Positions 28,283 to 37,097 of a stretch of DNA of 64,000 bases are shown here, piece after piece (the stretch's first letter is position 1; each line of letters starts with the position of its first letter). Location: positions 1,240,001-1,304,000 of the forward strand of contig LT598461.1 in NCBI GenBank assembly GCA_900074725.1, given 5' to 3'. Below the pieces are notes generated by a model. The model did not search any database and was not told where the DNA came from. It was given only the letters and a program-made list of their open reading frames with translations. The stretch is from Lachancea dasiensis. Taxonomy: Eukaryota > Ascomycota > Saccharomycetes > Saccharomycetales > Saccharomycetaceae. Position numbers and translations under genes: made by a program.

Positions 28283-31200
28283 ATGAGTTCGGGAGTCAGT
28301 AGAAGTGAGATACGCGCACTTGCTGCAAAATATGTGCCGCAAATTGATCAAGTGTATGTCTCGTCTAACCAGGGCATAGATGAATCGAAGCTCTTGGCGG
28401 AACTTTTGAAGTTGATCGACAAAATCCCAGATGATGAGCATTTGTTCTGCGACGAAGACTTCAGGCCTATTGCAGTCTTCTGCCTGACGCTCTTTTCCTT
28501 CAGCAACCAGGGAACTGTTCAATGGCTAAAGGGTAGATTTGATCCAGTGTTAGCGCGGTGCAAACAATGTGTCCTTCATTTTACTAGGGGAAGGTGTAGA
28601 ATGCTGCAACACTTTTCTGTGCTTCGGAAAGTCCCACACGAGCATGTTACTAAGTTCAACAATATTGTTTCACTTTGGAGGTCTGAAGCTTTACTTCCTG
28701 TCACACAAGGTATTGCTGTCAACAACAACACTGAAATCAACCTCACACCAGATATCGAAGTGGCGTTATACGAGTGTTTCTGCAACCCTCAGGTTTTGAG
28801 GACAAATGAAAAATTGAAAGCCGCATTCGATGCAATTTTTAAGTTCCTGTTCCATTCCAAACATTCGATTTTGGAGTACCCCCCAGCAGAATCCATCCAG
28901 CAACACATTTCTGCCGGTCTGATATACTGCTGGTTTGAAGGCTCGTACGAAGAAGTCCACTGGGCTCGAGTGTTCTTGGAATTACTGCACAAGTATCAGG
29001 TTACTTTTGCTGCGGACAATTTCCAGCAAGATTTGCTCGAGGAGATCAATGTACATTTCCTGTACCTACAAAATTCCAGTAACTTCCACGAAGCTCTGGT
29101 ATCGCATTTCTGGTCAAAGTTCAACCCACTGTATTATCTATTTGATACTTCGCTGATAAACGCTCATCTCATTGTCCCCCCAAATCTTGAGTCTTTGCGC
29201 CAGTCTATCCGTCATCCTATCGAATCAATCTATAACCTATGGTACCGCCACCTGGCGCATACGTACCGGGAAACACCACTAGGAGTTTTACTGAAAACTC
29301 TGAAAGTTTTTTTGGAAAAAGAAGGCTCGGAATTTTGGGAACGTATAGAACCCTTCACTTTTCACAGCATCTTAGACTTAGTGTTCGAGAAAAATGCATT
29401 TTCTGTTACACTAATAAAGATCCAAGACAATCAACTCACACCTCAAGCATTTGAAGCTCTGTTAGTGGAGGCTTCCTCTCTTACTGATCTCGTGTCTTGG
29501 ACGCTTCCATTTTTCCACTCCCTATCTCCTTCCAAAAGAATTCAAATGGTCAAAAAGGTCTCCATTGGCTTTTTTCGAGTGATTTCCAGTCATAATCACT
29601 TGAAGACTATTCCAAAAGCATGCTTGATTAATTCATCAACCGCTCTTTTGAGTGCGGTGCTGGCTGTGACAGACGAAGAGCGGTCGGTTCTTTATTCAAA
29701 TGCGAACTTTGAAACCACGCTTTTCACAAAAATGGACTCTCGTGCACTTTTGAACAACGAAATGGTTCTTAATATAGTGATACAGTCAGCCACCAATTCG
29801 ATAGATTTTCTAGGAGTAGATCCATCTATTGCTTCTGTTCCTTACTCTGCAATGAAAGTTCTGGCCAATTGCATAGACTACGATATTCTAATACTGTGCC
29901 AGGCTTCTTATAGAATCTACAGAGGGGGCAAGGCGAACGACGTCAAGGTCAACACTTCCTTAATTTCTGGCCTAGTGCAAACCTTGGATTTAGGGCGTAG
30001 TCAAGATGCTGTCCGTTTGGCATCATTGTTACTGGCTTCTATGCGTAACGTTAATGGTCTGTTGAGACCCAAAACGCCTGATCCATTGACCACTGAGCAT
30101 ATCCGTTGTATTGAAGCCTACTTTGAATTGCTGAAAGGAATCTTGATGAAGATTACTGATATTCTGCCTTCCCATTTAATTAAAGTGATAACAGATGAGG
30201 CTGGGTCGAGAGGATTTTGGTCCTGTATATTTACATCTGATATTGAAATTTATCAGACTGCAACAAATATTCTTTACGAATCTTTCGACGTTGAGGGTAG
30301 ACTAGAGGGTATCCAAGAAACATTCAACCGTAGTCTGAACCACAGTCTAGGGTCAATAAACATGGTCTTATCTCAACTTATGAAGCACGAATTTTTTGAG
30401 CCCTGTCCCAGAGCTATCAGAGTCTTGATGGACATTATACAGGTTCTATCGGATCCAGTCAACGGAACTTTCGCCAACTATAGTTCTTTGAGAGATGATG
30501 AAACGGATCAAGTTATGCAAAAGTTTTGGAGTTTGTCCTGGCAGTTTTTGAACATGATTTATCGAGCCACTTTGAAGTGGGCTTCAAAGTATCCTTATTC
30601 AGAACTAGAAAACTTCACCAAGGATACTCTTGATACCAGTCTCTCTATGGTAGATGCATATCGCGAATTCGAAGGCGCGCTATCAAGTTCGAATCTCGAA
30701 AAATCTAAAGACCTACTTCAATGCGTCTTAGCCACTTTCCAAGACATGCTATACTGGCTGAGACTAAGCGACGAGTATCTTCTAGCTTCTTGCGTGGGGC
30801 TTATAGTAAAAGCAGCGGACCTCGCCATAGAAAAAGGGTTGAAGTTTGACGATGACTTGGTAATCAGCATGGCTAAATATGCGCTCAAGGCTCGCAAATT
30901 TTCTAACAAGCTGACTGCTCAGCAATCCTTGGAGTTAATATCGAGAGCAAAAGGTTTCAATGAAGCCTTGGTAGAAAAAGTGACCGCAGAAGTTGACTTT
31001 TATCAAAAAGAGAGGGAAAAGCTCAAGTTGAGTAAAGAACCCTCACCACTGAATGACAACTTGGCGATCTCGAAAAACATCAATACTAGTCAATCAAAGT
31101 CACAGGTTGAATCTAAGGTTGATTTTCTACAAAGAAAGGCGATGTCATCCTCCCTAATGGGCCGGCCCAAGAGTCAAGCGAAAATTACATCGTTTGGAAC

Positions 31201-34200
31201 TCTCAAGCCAGGATTTACACCGAAAGCTCAAGAACCATTAAAAGGTCCGCCATCCAAGCTAGAAATCGCAAGGAGGCAGCTTTTAGCGGGTAGAAAAGTC
31301 CACCCGCCTAGCACGAACGTCTTCAACTCCCGTCGACCTCAGCAGCCGCGCAGTGTCCGGGACGACAGCAGCGATGACAGTGATGATGATTTGGAAGATG
31401 CCAAAGAGTTGTTTTCTCTTTCAAAATCGCGAGAGCGGAGTAAGCCCATTGTACTAGACATCAATGGAAAACCGGTTGTTAAAATTGACAGTGCTCAGCG
31501 AAAAAAACAGGAGGAGGAAAATATGAGGAGAAGATTGAATGTGGATTTGAACCCCTTCTACAAAAAAGTCCTCAAATGGAGCTTTACTGCATCTGGTGAG
31601 TACTATTTCGGTTCTCAAAGCGACGATTTTGAGGACGTTAAAGACACTTTTTCCTCGGTTGACGATTACCAAAAGATTATGCAGCCTCTCTTGCTTCTAG
31701 AATGTTGGCAAGCTATGTGTGCTGCACGAGACAGGGATGATAATAAACCATTTAGCATGGTAATTGGGAATCGAACTGTCGTTTCAGATTTTTACGAGGT
31801 TTATGCTTCTGTCAGCAAAAAGATGATGATCGAAGCAAGTATTTCAGATTCAGACTTAATAGTGTTAGCATATTTCCCGACCGCTAAAAGTGTGAACGAA
31901 CTACGCACAGATAATTTCAAGGCTGCTGAATATTGCTGTCTCGCAAAAGTATGGGGTATGAAGAATAGTAAAGGCGATAACATGGACTTGACCTTGAGAA
32001 TTGACAGAAGCACTAATTTCAGCAAATTTTTGACACTAAGGGCTGAAATTTTTGCTGTGAAGGTAATGCAAATGACAACAGTTGAGAGAGAATACACTTC
32101 ACTAACTGGCCTTCCTTTTTACGATTTAGCAGGTCAAATTACAACCGCGACTTTGACACCCACAAAAAAAAGTGATCCCGCTGAGGTTGAGTTAGTGAAA
32201 GAAAAGTATAAACTGAACAGTTCCCAGGCGGAGGCTATAGTCAGTAGTGTTTCTCGTGAAGGCTTCTCTTTGATTCAAGGGCCACCCGGTACCGGTAAAA
32301 CAAAAACCATTTTGGGTATCATCGGTTATTTTCTCAGCACTCAGAGGGCTTTGCCAGCCGGTGTCATTAAACAACCTGTAGATTCTGCAAATGCGTCTAC
32401 CTCGACTGATCAGCTCTTGCTCAAGCAAAAAGTTTTGATATGTGCCCCCAGTAATGCAGCCGTAGATGAGCTTGTCCTCAGACTGAAACACGGAGTGTTC
32501 GACAAACATGGCAACTCATTCAGCCCTAAGCTCGTGCGTGTTGGTCGTTCTGATGCGGTGAATGCAGCCATTAAGGACCTCACTCTGGAAGAACAAGTTG
32601 ACAAGAGGTTAGGAAGTAAGAACTACGAATTTATGAGTAATCCTGCATTGGAACAAAACCTGCAGAATGCAATTAATGAGCGCCGTCAGCTCAGAAGGAA
32701 GCTTGACGCTGAAGATGGGTCCCCCGTTAGTGATTTGTCGACAGATGATATTACAAAAATTCAGTTGGCTATAAGAGAACTGAGCAAAAAGATCAATGGG
32801 CTTGGGAAGCAGAAAGACGAGATTAGGGAGAGAAACTCTGTGAACTATAGGAACAAGGAAGTAGATCGGAGAAAAGCTCAATCTCGTATCCTGGCCGAGA
32901 GTGATGTTATATGCTCTACTCTTTCAGGTTCTGCGCATGATATACTTGCTTCGCTTGGTGTCAAATTCGATACCGTCATTATTGATGAAGCATGTCAGTG
33001 TACTGAACTTTCGACAATAATTCCTCTTCGCTACGGGGCAAAAAGATGTATCATGGTGGGTGATCCTAATCAACTACCCCCCACCGTTCTTTCTGGTGCC
33101 GCCAGTAACTTCAAATACAACCAGTCCCTTTTCGTTAGAATGGAAAAGAAGTCCTCACCACACTTACTTAATGTGCAGTATAGAATGCACCCAGCAATAA
33201 GCAAATTTCCATCAACAGAATTTTACAAGGGAAAGCTAAGTGACGGACCGGACATGGAGGTACTTAACACCAGACCATGGCACTCACATACCCCACTAGG
33301 ACCGTACAAATTTTTCGATATTGTTACAGGAAAACAAGAACAGAATAGAAAAACAATGTCTTTCATAAACATGGAAGAATGTAAGGTTGCAATAGAGCTC
33401 GTTGAGAATTTGCTGAATACTTACGAGAACAATTACAACTTTACAGGTAAAATTGGTGTCATATCACCATATCGTGAGCAGATGCAAACCATGCGAAGAG
33501 AATTCAAGAGATATTTTGGTAACCCGATTACTGGCTACGTCGATTTCAATACTATTGATGGGTTTCAAGGACAAGAGAAAGAAATCATTTTGATATCTTG
33601 TGTCAGGGCGGATGATACGAAATCGGGCGTTGGGTTTCTAAAAGATTTCAGAAGAATGAATGTTGCTCTGACAAGAGCTAAAAGTAGCATGTGGATTTTA
33701 GGCCATCACAGCTCACTGTTCAAGAATAAGCTCTGGAGAAATCTAATCACCGACGCCAAAGACCGAGGTTGCTTGGATTTGGCTTGCTCAGGATTTCTTA
33801 ACCCAAAAAGCTCTAAAGCGACAAGTATCCTTAAGCAGTATGCTGCCTCCCACGATCACTTAACAGGTGATGATTATGACCCGGTCGTTGCAAGAAGAGA
33901 CAGAGTGCCCACCAAGACTGGCCCTTCTCGCAATGCTGACAGAAGGGCCATGAAGCATTCAGCTACCCCAACTTCCCAACTTTCCCAAACTAAACATTCT
34001 CGCGAAAAGCAAACTTCTTTTCCCTCTAACGCGCAAGGGACGAGACCGAAACCTGTTATGTCGCAAGCTCCTATGGGTAGAAAAAAGAAATCGTCAATTT
34101 TCGGCGGGCCATCTTTGATCTCAGGTATCGAAGATAAAGTAAGTCATCCAAGCATTCATTCCCGATCAAATATGAATCATCCTGATCCCAAGCCAGGCAA

Positions 34201-34615
34201 CAGGGACGCAGATAGAACGACATCAGTGAAGCGTGTAAGATTTGAAGAAGGTGCGGGGACAGAGCAACAAAAGAAGGCTAGGTCCTCGGATGAATTAAAA
34301 TATTTAAATGCAGGTGATAATCCAGCTAAGCCTGCAAACTTCAACACATCTCGAGAACCCGTGGCCAATGCACCAGTGGGCAGAAGTGTCAGTCATGCAG
34401 TTGAGAGCTCAAAGCAAGAGGAAGGTGACAGTGACAGCAGCCAGGATGATTACGATCCTTCTATGTCACTTTCCCTCGATCTGAAATCTGCAGGGCAAAA
34501 TGGAAGCCACTTTAAAAACATCAAAGACGTTGAAGATCGCGGGGTCCCCCGTTCTACCTCGAGCTCTAATCCATTTATTCCAAAGAAAAAAAAGCCCTTC
34601 TCCTATAGGCGATAA
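28283..34615 (+). CDS. SEN1: Sen1 RNA/DNA helicase for transcription termination
   Basis: 2110 residues from the ATG at 28283. The N-terminal 1000 residues are helical repeat-like. A Ser/Asp-rich linker follows, then a superfamily 1B helicase core with GPPGTGKT (about 1333-1340), DEACQC (from about 1568), GDPNQLPPTV, QYRMHP, GFQGQEKEII and VALTRAKS. The disordered C terminus has two readable short motifs. KRVRFEEG (about 1980) fits a PP1/Glc7 RVxF site. SQDDYDPSMSLSL (about 2050) matches the Nrd1-interaction motif, a mimic of the Pol II tail. Known role: with Nrd1-Nab3 it terminates short non-coding transcripts and removes R-loops. It is the ortholog of YLR430W. Confidence 0.97.
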   Translation: MSSGVSRSEIRALAAKYVPQIDQVYVSSNQGIDESKLLAELLKLIDKIPDDEHLFCDEDFRPIAVFCLTLFSFSNQGTVQWLKGRFDPVLARCKQCVLHFTRGRCRMLQHFSVLRKVPHEHVTKFNNIVSLWRSEALLPVTQGIAVNNNTEINLTPDIEVALYECFCNPQVLRTNEKLKAAFDAIFKFLFHSKHSILEYPPAESIQQHISAGLIYCWFEGSYEEVHWARVFLELLHKYQVTFAADNFQQDLLEEINVHFLYLQNSSNFHEALVSHFWSKFNPLYYLFDTSLINAHLIVPPNLESLRQSIRHPIESIYNLWYRHLAHTYRETPLGVLLKTLKVFLEKEGSEFWERIEPFTFHSILDLVFEKNAFSVTLIKIQDNQLTPQAFEALLVEASSLTDLVSWTLPFFHSLSPSKRIQMVKKVSIGFFRVISSHNHLKTIPKACLINSSTALLSAVLAVTDEERSVLYSNANFETTLFTKMDSRALLNNEMVLNIVIQSATNSIDFLGVDPSIASVPYSAMKVLANCIDYDILILCQASYRIYRGGKANDVKVNTSLISGLVQTLDLGRSQDAVRLASLLLASMRNVNGLLRPKTPDPLTTEHIRCIEAYFELLKGILMKITDILPSHLIKVITDEAGSRGFWSCIFTSDIEIYQTATNILYESFDVEGRLEGIQETFNRSLNHSLGSINMVLSQLMKHEFFEPCPRAIRVLMDIIQVLSDPVNGTFANYSSLRDDETDQVMQKFWSLSWQFLNMIYRATLKWASKYPYSELENFTKDTLDTSLSMVDAYREFEGALSSSNLEKSKDLLQCVLATFQDMLYWLRLSDEYLLASCVGLIVKAADLAIEKGLKFDDDLVISMAKYALKARKFSNKLTAQQSLELISRAKGFNEALVEKVTAEVDFYQKEREKLKLSKEPSPLNDNLAISKNINTSQSKSQVESKVDFLQRKAMSSSLMGRPKSQAKITSFGTLKPGFTPKAQEPLKGPPSKLEIARRQLLAGRKVHPPSTNVFNSRRPQQPRSVRDDSSDDSDDDLEDAKELFSLSKSRERSKPIVLDINGKPVVKIDSAQRKKQEEENMRRRLNVDLNPFYKKVLKWSFTASGEYYFGSQSDDFEDVKDTFSSVDDYQKIMQPLLLLECWQAMCAARDRDDNKPFSMVIGNRTVVSDFYEVYASVSKKMMIEASISDSDLIVLAYFPTAKSVNELRTDNFKAAEYCCLAKVWGMKNSKGDNMDLTLRIDRSTNFSKFLTLRAEIFAVKVMQMTTVEREYTSLTGLPFYDLAGQITTATLTPTKKSDPAEVELVKEKYKLNSSQAEAIVSSVSREGFSLIQGPPGTGKTKTILGIIGYFLSTQRALPAGVIKQPVDSANASTSTDQLLLKQKVLICAPSNAAVDELVLRLKHGVFDKHGNSFSPKLVRVGRSDAVNAAIKDLTLEEQVDKRLGSKNYEFMSNPALEQNLQNAINERRQLRRKLDAEDGSPVSDLSTDDITKIQLAIRELSKKINGLGKQKDEIRERNSVNYRNKEVDRRKAQSRILAESDVICSTLSGSAHDILASLGVKFDTVIIDEACQCTELSTIIPLRYGAKRCIMVGDPNQLPPTVLSGAASNFKYNQSLFVRMEKKSSPHLLNVQYRMHPAISKFPSTEFYKGKLSDGPDMEVLNTRPWHSHTPLGPYKFFDIVTGKQEQNRKTMSFINMEECKVAIELVENLLNTYENNYNFTGKIGVISPYREQMQTMRREFKRYFGNPITGYVDFNTIDGFQGQEKEIILISCVRADDTKSGVGFLKDFRRMNVALTRAKSSMWILGHHSSLFKNKLWRNLITDAKDRGCLDLACSGFLNPKSSKATSILKQYAASHDHLTGDDYDPVVARRDRVPTKTGPSRNADRRAMKHSATPTSQLSQTKHSREKQTSFPSNAQGTRPKPVMSQAPMGRKKKSSIFGGPSLISGIEDKVSHPSIHSRSNMNHPDPKPGNRDADRTTSVKRVRFEEGAGTEQQKKARSSDELKYLNAGDNPAKPANFNTSREPVANAPVGRSVSHAVESSKQEEGDSDSSQDDYDPSMSLSLDLKSAGQNGSHFKNIKDVEDRGVPRSTSSSNPFIPKKKKPFSYRR

Positions 34616-34666
34616 CTTGATATTATAGGGCCAGTGATCATTTTAAACTTCGACAGTCGCGAAGAT

Positions 34667-35959
34667 TCATTCCTTTTTCTGCATTTTGTCCAATCCGACA
34701 CTTGGGGTCGGCAGCGGCTCTTTAAGCCCACCTTGGAATGTTATATTTTCCCTATTAAGGCCAATTTTGGGAGGAGACGTTCCAGCGATACTGAAATTAC
34801 TACTAGCTTCTCTAACAGGGCCCGGTGAGGAATTCTTGGAGTTCCTCAAAAACAATTCTTGATTAGCACGTTTTAGCACCTCTATTTCGTTGCCTAAGCA
34901 TTCACGCAGCACAGGCGAATTGTTGGAAGATATCGCCTCTTGTAGGTTGGTGATGACTTGAGCAATTTCTACCGAGAGTCTCTGTGGCGACACTAGTGGA
35001 TTTTCCGAAAGCATGGTTTTCAATAGATTTTCAAGCGCACTTATTTTATTCAAGCATTCATCCCACGTATTTCTTGCAGATTCCGCCAGGTTCAGGTCCT
35101 CTTTGAAGTTTCTCAGGTCCGCATTCAAGATTTCTTGCCGAGTGAAGAGAAATTCCTTTGCATACTCGAGCTGGTCACTGAGCGGCTGTAGTGGTTCTTG
35201 AAGGTGCAGCTTGTTGAAACGAGAGAAGAATGTGGAATCTCCACGGGCAGAATGGCCAGAAATGCCTAACTTAGTCATAATCTTTTCTTGCGAGCTCTGG
35301 ACCCTCTCTAAATCGTTACTAAGAAGCACGAGTACGCTGTCAACTTCGCTGTTTCGGCTTTGAAGCTCTTGTTCAATGAAATTTTGGTCTTTTTTCAGTG
35401 TTGCCAACAAAATTTCCACCTCACTGATAGTTAGTTGAATTTGCTTTTGACTGGATCGAAGAAACGCTATGTTTCGGGTAGTCTTGCTTTTGTCCGGCTT
35501 TGGATCATCAGGTAACTCATTCGCGTTGGCAAGCGACGTGTTGGTAACCCCCACACGATCAAGGTACCGGTTCAAAAAGTGACGGTACCCCGTTGTAAAA
35601 GTGAAAGTATCTCCCTCAGGTTCTTCAGTCGTAGTAGCGTACTCCTCTTCCTCTTCACCAGCTTTCCAGTCTTGTAAAGCGTCTCTGATTGACGTTTCTT
35701 CTCGTTCCAACTTTTCCAGCTTTCTGCCTAACTTCGCCAGCCTATCAATTTCTTGCTTTACGCTACCGCCATCATCACTAGAAGTTAGCATAGCGTTGAG
35801 TTTGCAAAGATCATTCAGACATATGTGGATATCGTTTCGAAGTTTGTCCAGCGTGCCAGCATCTTGGACTTCGAACAAATAGCGCCGGTGTGTCTTAACA
35901 ATAGTATCCAGAAGGCCGCTGATTTCTGCCCTTTGGGTCAATATATCTTCCATACGCAT
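34667..35959 (-). CDS. ATG23: Autophagy protein Atg23
   Basis: 430 residues from the ATG at 35959 (MRMEDILTQRAE); another ATG lies two codons later, and the frame continues upstream without one. The protein is predominantly coiled coil (LAKLGRKLEKLEREETSIRD, long Glu/Leu/Arg heptads) with acidic insertions and no catalytic motif. Identification rests on coiled-coil character, length similar to the 453 residues of yeast Atg23, and exact position between SEN1 (YLR430W) and IMD (YLR432W). Known role: peripheral Golgi/endosome tether that works with Atg27 to drive Atg9 vesicle formation in the Cvt pathway and autophagy. Confidence 0.83.
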   Translation of the reverse strand: MRMEDILTQRAEISGLLDTIVKTHRRYLFEVQDAGTLDKLRNDIHICLNDLCKLNAMLTSSDDGGSVKQEIDRLAKLGRKLEKLEREETSIRDALQDWKAGEEEEEYATTTEEPEGDTFTFTTGYRHFLNRYLDRVGVTNTSLANANELPDDPKPDKSKTTRNIAFLRSSQKQIQLTISEVEILLATLKKDQNFIEQELQSRNSEVDSVLVLLSNDLERVQSSQEKIMTKLGISGHSARGDSTFFSRFNKLHLQEPLQPLSDQLEYAKEFLFTRQEILNADLRNFKEDLNLAESARNTWDECLNKISALENLLKTMLSENPLVSPQRLSVEIAQVITNLQEAISSNNSPVLRECLGNEIEVLKRANQELFLRNSKNSSPGPVREASSNFSIAGTSPPKIGLNRENITFQGGLKEPLPTPSVGLDKMQKKE

Positions 35960-37097
35960 GCTTGCGTCGATACAAGCGGTAGCACCAGGCGTGGTAAAAA
36001 CGCTGTCACTGAATCTGGGGATAGTCCACTCCCAACGCGGTTGATAAATCAAGGTCTCTTTCGAATTACACCGTAACTAATGATGACACAGCTGGGCTTG
36101 CCCTTGAGACGTGGAGCGCACCGAGGTAGGTGGGGCCACCGCTCCTCAGTGTCTCATTGGTTGATTCTTCACGTTGTGTTTTTTTGGTTTACTAAGATTG
36201 ATAAGAAAATTCCCACTACTCTGGCACTGTGATGATCGTCATTATCGAGCCACTCGGCGCAGATCACTGCCATCTGGTAGTTTTTAGAGATCCGAGGCCC
36301 CAATTTCTGTCGTATTACGATAGAATTCCTCAAATTGACAGGATAATGTCGAGGGTCGGTTTCAGACGGTGTTTCAAAGACAGTTGAGGTTTCACCCCAA
36401 GAAAAAGCACTAGTATAAGTAGAGCTAACCGGAACAACTCATCAATTGCTAGCTAGCCATAGGTGGGAGAAACTAAGCGTGATTTGATCTATTTGTTATG
36501 GTCATACCGATCGTACCACGGCACATCCTGCTTTTGTGTCAGTATTGTACAAAGTGATCATTTGATAAAGTCCCACACACAACGTTCTACCCATAATCGT
36601 GCATTTCTAACCATGAGCCTGCCGTCGAAGCCTGCCGCAACCACCTTGAAAGTTTCCCTCCCTTCTCAGCACCTCTCCCGCTATATGGACAGATTTACCA
36701 ATTAACATGTTTTTGACTTCTCTCCTTCGCCGCTAATATCTGTACTCCAGTCTTCTATCCACCTCCAGAGCTCAGAGTCTTTTCCCACGCCATGGCTGTC
36801 TCTGCACCATCCTGCAATCTTCATGCGATGAGCTTTGACTGACAAAGATGAAAACTTTTTGACCAAAATTTTTCCAGTAAAGCTGAGCCCAAAAAAAAAA
36901 ATTTATATAAATTCACAAGAAAATGACCCAGATTTTCCAGCTCTTGCTTCCTTCTATGGTTTTAATCCTTGGGATTGTTTCCCTGGAATTTGGGTTACTT
37001 GGATTTTACGGATGTTTTCTCTTTGTAAAATTAATATTAAAAGGCTCACAAGGCTCTTGGAAGTTGTCTAGATTTTAGAAAAAAAGTACTCTGAATA
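35960..37097. other. ATG23-IMD spacer and IMD promoter
   Basis: 1.14 kb. A TATATAA at 36904-36910 lies about 190 bp before the IMD ATG and is a likely TATA element, preceded by an A11 tract. A 30-codon ATG-started frame (36613-36705, MSLPSKPAATTLKVSLPSQ...) is present but unidentified. No tRNA or snoRNA is seen. The yeast IMD2 promoter is GTP-responsive; nothing here shows whether this gene is. Confidence 0.5.

Noticed and set aside
36050-36052. Non-ATG extended starts for ATG23, ECM30, MIA40, YKT6, GAPDH, CAR2 and TUS1
   Set aside because: Open upstream codons exist but yeast initiates at AUG; each gene has an ATG that begins the conserved or expected N terminus.
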